Part shown: piece by piece, positions 59,401 through 64,000 of the stretch | Layout: each line of letters opens with the position of its first letter | How positions within the stretch are numbered: the stretch's first letter is position 1 | Assembly: GCF_016909575.1 (NCBI RefSeq) | Contig: NZ_JAFBGA010000006.1 | Location: 62,001 to 126,000 of the forward strand | DNA: 64,000 bases | Reading direction: 5' to 3' | From: Streptomyces sp. HB132 | Lineage (GTDB): Bacteria; Actinomycetota; Actinomycetes; Streptomycetales; Streptomycetaceae | Made by a program: the position numbers and the translations under genes | Notes under the pieces: model-generated | Told to the model about the DNA's origin: nothing | What the model saw: the letters and a program-made list of their open reading frames with translations, nothing else | Database searches by the model: none

Positions 59401-60170
59401 TCGTCCGCGACCTTGATGCGCAGGACCTTGCCCCGCAGGTCGTTGGTGTTGCCGGAGGTGCGACGGGCGTCGAACGCCGGGTTGCGGTCGGGGCGGTCGT
59501 CGATCGGGGTGAAGCCGTCGGAGGCGAAGGGGTTGGAGTCGTCACCCGTCGAGAGGTAGAGATTGCCCTGCGCGTCGAAGTCCATGTCTCCGCCGACGTG
59601 GCAGCAGATGCCGCGCGAGGCGGGGATGTCGAGGACCTTCTTCTCGCTGGCGTTGTCGAGGGTGCCGTCCTCGTTGAGCACGAAGCGGGAGAGGCGGTTC
59701 ACGCCGTCGAACTTCGCGAAGTCGGCGGCGGTGCCGGTCTCCGGGGCGTCGCCGGCGGGAGTGTCCAGCGGCGGTGCGTAGTAGAGGTAGATCGCCCGGT
59801 TCTCCGCGAAGTCGGGGTCGATCCCGACGCCTTGGAGGCCCTCCTCGTCGTGCGAGTACACGGGAATGGTGCCGGCCACCCGGGTGTTGCCCGAGCTGTC
59901 CGTGATCCGCAGCTCGCCGCTGCGCGAGGTGTGCAGCACGCTGCGGTCGGGGAGCACCGCCAGTGACATGGGTTCGCCGGTCTCGGCCGCACCCTTGGCG
60001 AGGGTGACCTGCTGGAAGTCCTCGGCGGCGTCCTGCGCGGCCGCGGCCTGCGCGGGGTCGGCGGTGGCGGTCGGCGAGGACCCCAGGGTGAGGGTGGCGG
60101 CTGCGAGCAGTCCGCCGGTGAAGAGGGCGAGTGATTTTCGGGCGCGGAGCCGTCTGCTGCTTCTGTGCAC
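56463..60170 (-). CDS. Secreted five-domain glycoside-acting protein (sugar dehydrogenase, PKD, CBM-like, ThuA, 3-keto-disaccharide hydrolase)
   Basis: A 1235-residue exported protein. Signal peptide 1-38 (KSLALFTGGLLAAATLTLGS, then TATADP). Residues 55-495: glucose/sorbosone-dehydrogenase-type beta propeller (EGLQGVGIDPDFAEN, GGDMDFDAQGNLYLSTGDD, YAMGFRNPFRFS, PMGGPVYRYD). Residues 510-585: PKD domain (YAWDFGDGGKS). About 695-825: carbohydrate-binding-like module (GDIDNGDWISFAPYILDGS). 828-1045: ThuA domain (VLVFSKTGGFRHDSIPEGIA, GGGYMGVHAAADTEYDW). 1054-1232: DUF1080/3-keto-disaccharide hydrolase-like domain (SIFNGKTLEGWKQAGPGKFA, GEKL-type RGERLQVFLNGVKINDF). GTG 60170 follows GGAGGA. It likely acts on extracellular or wall-associated oxidised glycosides. 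Confidence 0.88.
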   Translation of the reverse strand: MHRSSRRLRARKSLALFTGGLLAAATLTLGSSPTATADPAQAAAAQDAAEDFQQVTLAKGAAETGEPMSLAVLPDRSVLHTSRSGELRITDSSGNTRVAGTIPVYSHDEEGLQGVGIDPDFAENRAIYLYYAPPLDTPAGDAPETGTAADFAKFDGVNRLSRFVLNEDGTLDNASEKKVLDIPASRGICCHVGGDMDFDAQGNLYLSTGDDSNPFASDGFTPIDDRPDRNPAFDARRTSGNTNDLRGKVLRIKVADDGTYTVPEGNLFEPGTEKTRPEIYAMGFRNPFRFSVDKATGILYVGDYGPDAGAADPNRGPSGQVEFARVTKAGNFGWPFCTGANDPYRDYDFATKTSGPAFDCAAPKNESAHNTGLVDLPPAEAAWIPYDGGSVPEFGTGSESPMGGPVYRYDADLDSPVKFPEEYDGDFFAGEFGRQWIKRIEQDADGAVQSINDIPWTGTQIMDMAFGPDGALYVLDYGLSWFGGDEHSALYRIENATGGRSPIAEASSNKTSGVAPLKVKFSSAGTADGDGDTLTYAWDFGDGGKSTAADPTYTYKKNGTYTATVTAKDPTGRTGSASVHVTVGNTAPTVVLGTPADGQPFEFGDEVPFKVTVTDPEDGTIDCTKVEVKFTLGHDSHGHDITTEHGCEGTIKTAMEGGHDPNANIYGGISASYTDGGGGGQAALTGRDGAKLQPRHRQAEHFDDSSGITTPSKASAHGGRTVGDIDNGDWISFAPYILDGSTKLTARTSSAGAGGFLEVRAGSPTGKILGSAPVPVTGSWDSFQDIDVPLRGAPKKATSLVLVFKGGAGALYDVDDFELSDSPVDRTAKRVLVFSKTGGFRHDSIPEGIASLKELGKDTNITVDSTEEAGQFTTSNLARYDAVVFLSTTGNVLNADQKKAFENFVSTGGGYMGVHAAADTEYDWKFYGGLVGAYFDSHPKIQPATVRVENHDHPATAHLEEAWDRTDEWYNYRTNPRDKAQVLATLDETSYTGGTMKGDHPIAWCQAYEGGRSFYTGLGHTKESYAEPAFRQHLLGGLRYAAGQVKANCKPDTGYRSIFNGKTLEGWKQAGPGKFAVADGELRSEGGMGLLTYQAKELKSYSLKLDWKMAGDDNSGVFVGFPESDDPWSAVNNGYEVQIDATDAADRTTGAVYTFKSANIKARDQVLRPPGQWNSYEIKVRGERLQVFLNGVKINDFTNTDPARSLKDGYIGLQNHGADDQVSFRDIQLKELPTT

Positions 60171-60523
60171 GTGCGTCCTCCGGAGTGTGCCGGTTGTTCG
60201 GGCGGGTGCGGTTGCCGTTCCGCGCGGGGACTGCCGCGCGCTCGTCACCGGGGCCGTGAGGCCCCGGTGACGCGAGTCATGTCGTGTACACGTAGTGGAC
60301 GGTAGCTGTGTTCGTCCTGAACGGAAAGCCCTTGCGCAGCGCCTGTGTTCGCCTTTTTCCCTTGGCAGGACAAAGCGGGATCGGGGCAGGCCGGGACAGC
60401 CCGGCGGCGGTGTGCGGGTGCCGCGGGCCGTGGCGGTGGGGCTCGTCAGGGGTGGGCGGGTGCCCTCGACCGCCGGGGCGTGTCAAACCTTCCCGGCGAT
60501 CGAGGCGCGGGGTCCCGGGTCTC
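60171..60523. other. 353-bp spacer with hairpin and palindrome
   Basis: Between the isomerase gene and the secreted multidomain gene, both leftward. It contains the hairpin at 60243-60272 and the palindrome CGTGTACACG (60283-60292). An AT-richer patch near 60275-60365 is the likely promoter of the multidomain gene. No gene is seen. Confidence 0.4.
60243..60292 (-). promoter_or_regulatory. 13-bp hairpin and adjacent CGTGTACACG palindrome
   Basis: CGTCACCGGGGCC (60243-60255), loop GTGA and its exact complement (60260-60272) lie in the probable leader of the secreted multidomain gene; a perfect 10-bp palindrome CGTGTACACG follows at 60283-60292. The hairpin may be a terminator of the upstream transcript or a leader structure, and the palindrome a repressor site. 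Confidence 0.35.
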
Positions 60524-61528
60524 TCAGTCGCCTCCCCCGAACGCCGCGTCGAACGACGCGGTCGGCGGGTCGAAGTCGAACCGCTTCAGCGAGGCCAGCG
60601 CCTCCGGTGCCCCCGTGAGCCGGTCCATGCCGGCGTCCTCCCACTCCACCGAGACCGGTCCCTCGTACCCGATGGACCGCAGCATCCGGAAGACGTCCTC
60701 CCACGGCACGTCGCCGTGCCCGGCCGAGACGAAGTCCCAGCCGCGCCGCGGGTCGCCCCACGGCAGATGGGAGCCGAGCCGGCCGTTGCGGCCGTCGAGG
60801 CGCTTACGGGCCTCCTTGCAGTCCACGTGGTAGATCCGGTCCCGGAAGTCGTAAAGGAAGCCGACCGGGTCCAGGTCCTGCCACACGAAGTGGCTCGGGT
60901 CGAAGTTCAGCCCGAACGCGGGGCGGTGGCCGACGGCCTCCAGGGCACGGTGCGTGGTCCAGTAGTCGTACGCGATCTCGCTCGGGTGCACCTCGTGGGC
61001 GAAGCGCACCCCCTCGGCGTCGAAGACGTCCAGGATCGGGTTCCAACGCTCCGCGAAGTCCTCGTAGCCGCGTTCGATCATGTGCGGCGGGACCGGCGGG
61101 AACATGGCGACCAGGTGCCAGATCGACGACCCGGTGAAGCCGATGACGGTGTCGACCCCGAAGGCCGCCGCCGCGCGGGCGGTGTTCTTGATCTCCTCGG
61201 CGGCACGCCTGCGCACGCCCTCGGGCTCCCCGTCCCCCCAGATCCGGGCGGGCACGATGCCCTGGTGGCGCTCGTCGATCGGACTGTCGCAGACGGCCTG
61301 GCCCACCAGGTGGTTGGAGACCGCCCAGCACTTGAGGCCGTACTTGTCGAGGAGCTGTCGCCGGCCGTCGATGTAGCCGGGGTCCGACAGGGCCTTGTCG
61401 ACCTCGAAGTGGTCGCCCCAGCAGGCGAGTTCGAGTCCGTCGTAACCGAAGTCCCGGGCGAGCCGGCAGACCTCCTCCAGCGGCAGGTCGGCCCACTGGC
61501 CGGTGAAGAGAGTGAAGGGACGGGGCAT
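60524..61528 (-). CDS. Sugar phosphate isomerase/epimerase
   Basis: A 334-residue cytosolic xylose-isomerase-like TIM barrel. It starts [20 protein letters not shown] and shows [36 protein letters not shown] (Glu), [20 protein letters not shown] (Asp, His), [20 protein letters not shown] (Asp) and [16 protein letters not shown] (Glu), a complete metal-ligand set. Such proteins work with Gfo/Idh/MocA oxidoreductases in polyol, inositol or 3-keto-sugar use. AGGAGG precedes ATG 61528, 12 bases after the oxidoreductase stop. Confidence 0.9.
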   Translation of the reverse strand: MPRPFTLFTGQWADLPLEEVCRLARDFGYDGLELACWGDHFEVDKALSDPGYIDGRRQLLDKYGLKCWAVSNHLVGQAVCDSPIDERHQGIVPARIWGDGEPEGVRRRAAEEIKNTARAAAAFGVDTVIGFTGSSIWHLVAMFPPVPPHMIERGYEDFAERWNPILDVFDAEGVRFAHEVHPSEIAYDYWTTHRALEAVGHRPAFGLNFDPSHFVWQDLDPVGFLYDFRDRIYHVDCKEARKRLDGRNGRLGSHLPWGDPRRGWDFVSAGHGDVPWEDVFRMLRSIGYEGPVSVEWEDAGMDRLTGAPEALASLKRFDFDPPTASFDAAFGGGD

Positions 61529-61540
61529 GCGCGGAACCTC

Positions 61541-62761
61541 CTAGAAGGGGACCGGGGTGTGTACGGAGTTCTTGGCGGCGCTCTCCTCGACGGCGGCGAG
61601 CACCCGTTGCACCTGGAGTCCGTCGGCGAACGAGGGCACGGGGGCGCGCCCCTCGACGATGGTGCGCACCACGTCACGGGCCTGGTGGACGAAGGTGTGC
61701 TCGTATCCCAGACCGTGGCCCGGCGGCCACCACGCCTCCAGGTAGGGGTGCTGGGGTTCGGTGACCAGGATCCGGCGGAAACCGGCGCTGGTGGCGGGCT
61801 CCGTGTGGTCGTGGAAGGAGAGTTCGTTGAGCCGTTCCAGGTCGAAGGCGATCGAGCCGAGCTCCCCGTTGATCTCCAGGCGCAGCGCGTTCTTGCGGCC
61901 CGCCGCCATCCTGGTGGCCTCGAAGGAGGCGAGGGCCCCCGACGCCAGGCGCCCGGTGAACAGTGTCGCGTCGTCGACAGTGACCGCCCCCCGTGCGGCA
62001 CTGTCCGCGGCACCCGGGAGCCCGGTACCGGCTCCGGCGAGCACGGGCCTCTCACGTACGAAGGTCTCGCTCATCGCCGAGACCCCGACGATCGGCTCCC
62101 CGGCGAGGTACTGGGCGAGGTCGACGATGTGCGCCCCGAGGTCTCCCAGTGCTCCGGATCCGGCCCGTTCGCGGTCGAGTCGCCAGGTCAGCGGCGACTC
62201 GGGGTCGACGAGCCAGTCCTGGAGGTAGGCGGCCCGTACGTGCCGAAGGGTGCCCAGCCTGCCCTCCTCGATCATCGCGCGCGCGTGGGTCAGGGCGGGC
62301 ACCTTGCGGTAGTTGAAGCCCACGATCGCCACCTGGCCGCGGGCCGCCGCCCGCTCCGCGGCCTCCGCCATGGCTTCCGCCTCGGCGACCGTGTTGGCCA
62401 GCGGCTTCTCGCACAGCACGTGCTTGCCCGCTTCGAGTGCGGCGATGGCGATCTCCGCGTGGCTGTCGCCGGGGGTGCAGATGTCGACCAGCTGCACGTC
62501 GTCCCGGTCGATCAGGGCGCGCCAGTCGGTCTCCGCCGCGGCCCAGCCGTGCCGGGCCGCGGCGGCCTCTACGGCCGTACGGTCGCGTCCGCAGATCGCG
62601 GCCAGAGCGGGTCTCACCGGCAGGTCGAAGACGTGCCCCGCGGTACGCCAGCCCTGGGAGTGGGCGGCGCCCATGAACGCGTATCCGACCATGCCGACCC
62701 CGAGCGTCGCCATGGGTGGCGGCGCGCCGGTCTCCTGCTCCGTCTCTTCCCTACGGGCCAT
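61541..62761 (-). CDS. Gfo/Idh/MocA family oxidoreductase
   Basis: A 406-residue NAD(P)-dependent oxidoreductase. Nucleotide binding is by LGVGMVGYAFMGAAHSQGWR; the family motif CEKPLANTVAEAE supplies the catalytic-type Lys, and GALGDLGAHIVDLAQYLAGE contains the Asp and His of the active site. The ending YEHTFVHQARDVVRTIVEGR is typical of sugar/inositol dehydrogenases in ABC-transporter operons. GGAGGAAG precedes ATG 62761; the first 17 residues (MARREETEQETGAPPPM) are a variable extension. Encoded between a sugar-binding lipoprotein and an isomerase. It may form or reduce 3-keto sugars. Confidence 0.92.
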   Translation of the reverse strand: MARREETEQETGAPPPMATLGVGMVGYAFMGAAHSQGWRTAGHVFDLPVRPALAAICGRDRTAVEAAAARHGWAAAETDWRALIDRDDVQLVDICTPGDSHAEIAIAALEAGKHVLCEKPLANTVAEAEAMAEAAERAAARGQVAIVGFNYRKVPALTHARAMIEEGRLGTLRHVRAAYLQDWLVDPESPLTWRLDRERAGSGALGDLGAHIVDLAQYLAGEPIVGVSAMSETFVRERPVLAGAGTGLPGAADSAARGAVTVDDATLFTGRLASGALASFEATRMAAGRKNALRLEINGELGSIAFDLERLNELSFHDHTEPATSAGFRRILVTEPQHPYLEAWWPPGHGLGYEHTFVHQARDVVRTIVEGRAPVPSFADGLQVQRVLAAVEESAAKNSVHTPVPF

Positions 62762-62808
62762 GCGGGCTTCCTCCTCGTCGGTGGTTCGGTGGCGGCGGTG
62801 GTGCCGGA

Positions 62809-63846
62809 TCAGCTGAAGCCCGTCGGCAGGTACTGGTCGATGTTCTCCTTCGTGACCACGGCCGAGTACAGGGTCAGCGAGGTCGGGATCTCCATCTCGG
62901 AGAGACCCGAGATGCCCTTGCTCTGGCCGAGGGCCCGCGCCAGGTCGATCGCGGAGGCGGCCATCGTGGGCGGGTAGAGCACGGTGGCCTTCTGGACGCT
63001 GTTGTCGGCCTTGATGGCGTCCATCGCCGACTTCGCGCCCGCACCGCCGACCATGATGAACTCGTCGCGTCCGGCCTGCTGGATGGCTCGCAGCGCACCC
63101 ACACCCTGGTCGTCGTCGTGGTTCCACAGCGCGTCGAACTGCTTCTGCGCCTGGAGGAGCTGCGCCATCTTGGCCTGGCCCGACTCCACGGTGAAGTCAG
63201 CGGCCTGACGGGCCACCAGCTTGATGTTGGAGTAGTTCTTGAGGGCGTCGGCGAAGCCCTGGCTGCGCTGCTTGGTGAGTTCCAGGTTGTCGATGCCGGC
63301 GAGCTCGACGACCTTGGCGTTCGCCTTGTCCTTGAGCTGCTCGCCGATGTAGTGACCGGCGTTGAGGCCCATGCCGTAGTTGTCGCCGCCCACCCAGCAG
63401 CGGTAGGCCTGCGGCGAGGCGAAGACGCGGTCCAGGTTGACGACCGGGATGCCGGCCTTCATGGCCTCGAGACCGACCTGGGTGAGCGCCTTGCCGTCGG
63501 CGGGGAGGACGACGAGGACGTCGACCTTCTTGTTGATGAGGGTCTTGACCTGGCCGATCTGGGCGGCGGTGTCGTTGGAGCCCTCGGTGATCTCCAGGGT
63601 CACCTCCGAGTACTTCTCGGCCCGCGACTTGGCCTGCACGTTGATCGCGTTGAGCCAGCCGTGGTCGGCCTGGGGCCCGGCGAAGCCGATGGTGACCGGG
63701 CTGCCGGGCTTGTCGTCGGCGGCGGGCTGATTGCTCTGCGCGACCGCCTTCTCCTTGGGCTCGTTGCTGGTACAGGCGGTGAGGAGGGCTCCCGCGGACA
63801 CGGCCGCGGTGCCGAAGAGCAGTCCTCTACGGCTGGTTTCTGGCAT
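62809..63846 (-). CDS. Sugar ABC transporter substrate-binding lipoprotein
   Basis: A 345-residue lipoprotein of the ribose/galactose-binding type (peripla_BP_4). The signal SRRGLLFGTAAVSAGALLTAC ends in lipobox LTAC and has a Tat-like RR pair. The core shows PVTIGFAGPQADHGWLNAIN, VDVLVVLPADGKALTQVGLE, AGIPVVNLDRVF, ALWNHDDDQGVGALRAIQQA and FIMVGGAGAKSAMDAI. An in-frame ATG at 63864 would add six residues (MKGLTA); 63846 has AAGGG upstream and gives a better signal peptide. The permease that should accompany it appears to end at 63975. Ligand probably a sugar or polyol. Confidence 0.9.
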   Translation of the reverse strand: MPETSRRGLLFGTAAVSAGALLTACTSNEPKEKAVAQSNQPAADDKPGSPVTIGFAGPQADHGWLNAINVQAKSRAEKYSEVTLEITEGSNDTAAQIGQVKTLINKKVDVLVVLPADGKALTQVGLEAMKAGIPVVNLDRVFASPQAYRCWVGGDNYGMGLNAGHYIGEQLKDKANAKVVELAGIDNLELTKQRSQGFADALKNYSNIKLVARQAADFTVESGQAKMAQLLQAQKQFDALWNHDDDQGVGALRAIQQAGRDEFIMVGGAGAKSAMDAIKADNSVQKATVLYPPTMAASAIDLARALGQSKGISGLSEMEIPTSLTLYSAVVTKENIDQYLPTGFS

Positions 63847-63921
63847 GGCTGTCAAACCCTTCATCCGGTGCTTGCGTACGGAACAGCGGGTGGGTGATCA
63901 GTGCTCTGTCACAGGAGAGGT

Positions 63922-63979
63922 GCTCAGGCATCGGGTTCCGGAGAGACGCTCAGGTCTCGGTTCCGGGGACGTGCTCAGG
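63922..63979. repeat. Three imperfect 25-26-bp direct repeats
   Basis: GCTCAGG occurs at 63922-63928, 63948-63954 and 63973-63979, the first two followed by similar text (TCGG-TTCCGG). The third copy contains the stop of the upstream partial gene, so the 3' end of that gene may have been partly duplicated. Confidence 0.45.
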
Positions 63980-64000
63980 TCTCGCCGCCGCGCAGTGTGC
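63975..64000 (-). CDS. 3' end of a probable ABC permease gene (partial)
   Basis: Only the last residues before a TGA at 63975-63977 are in the window and read TLRGGET. A basic/Gly ending like this is common for sugar ABC permeases, and the co-directional binding-protein gene just downstream supports the idea. Too little is present for a firm call. Confidence 0.3.

Noticed and set aside
60308..62977. 889-codon plus-strand frame opposite the isomerase and oxidoreductase
   Set aside because: Shadow frame; the minus-strand enzymes have full active-site motifs and good ribosome binding sites.

Overview
The window is high-GC DNA with many GTG starts, GTGA/ATGA overlaps between adjacent genes, and typical actinomycete families: tandem DUF574 (Methyltransf_19) methyltransferases, an SseB-type locus, a HelD-like ATPase, a DUF2254 protein and a LacI-controlled ribose operon. 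It reads as chromosome of a Streptomyces or close relative. All assignments come from reading the sequence and recalled family features; no database search was run.

Layout. 1-5.2 kb: a hypothetical gene divergent from a short AraC regulator and a VOC protein; a three-gene SseB locus whose first gene has an apparent +1 frameshift; a degenerate stretch; a VanZ-like membrane protein. 5.3-9.4 kb: a tightly overlapping minus-strand operon of a trypco2-like protein, a trypsin-NACHT/STAND protein and a surface-anchored DUF6801-like protein, resembling known actinobacterial conflict systems. 9.8-16 kb: YceI, a GlxA-type regulator divergent from an MFS transporter, two methyltransferases and an alpha/beta hydrolase. 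16.5-25.6 kb: a membrane glycosyltransferase-like protein divergent from GtrA, a frameshifted DUF1772 gene behind a very long HelD-family ATPase, a septum-formation-type lipoprotein, an N-formylglutamate amidohydrolase-like enzyme and a VOC protein. 26.1-29.6 kb: a P-loop ATPase overlapping a membrane-anchored ligand-binding protein, with no transporter parts nearby.

29.7-35.9 kb: a ribose operon (lacI-type regulator, rbsA, fused rbsC-rbsB, rbsK, rbsD) with tandem palindromic operators, then tRNA-Leu(GAG) and a terminator. 36-48 kb: a DUF2254 protein, an aldehyde dehydrogenase, and a divergent oxalate-type cluster: sucC/sucD paralogues leftward; a ThDP enzyme, formyl-CoA transferase, an ADP-forming acyl-CoA ligase and an OFA-family transporter rightward. 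A 24-bp palindrome overlaps the shared promoter region. A long hairpin closes the cluster.

48-56.4 kb: an eight-gene overlapping or closely spaced minus-strand operon that matches the Ebo (EDB) metabolite-traffic cluster: an inositol-3-phosphate synthase-like protein, EboC-type prenyltransferase, a TIM-barrel protein, EboA, EboB/TatD, EboE, an EboF-like phosphodiesterase and a Tat-exported TIM-barrel protein. 56.5-64 kb: a secreted 1235-residue protein joining a sugar-dehydrogenase propeller, PKD, a carbohydrate-binding-like module, ThuA and a 3-keto-disaccharide hydrolase domain, followed upstream by a sugar isomerase, a Gfo/Idh/MocA oxidoreductase, a sugar-binding lipoprotein and the last codons of a probable permease. 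Together these suggest oxidative glycoside or polyol use.

The most notable items are the trypsin-NACHT/trypco2 operon with a coupled surface protein, the ATPase plus anchored sensor pair, the Ebo operon in which the inositol synthase stands where other clusters carry EboD, the rbsC-rbsB fusion, and two apparent frameshifted genes (SseB and DUF1772).
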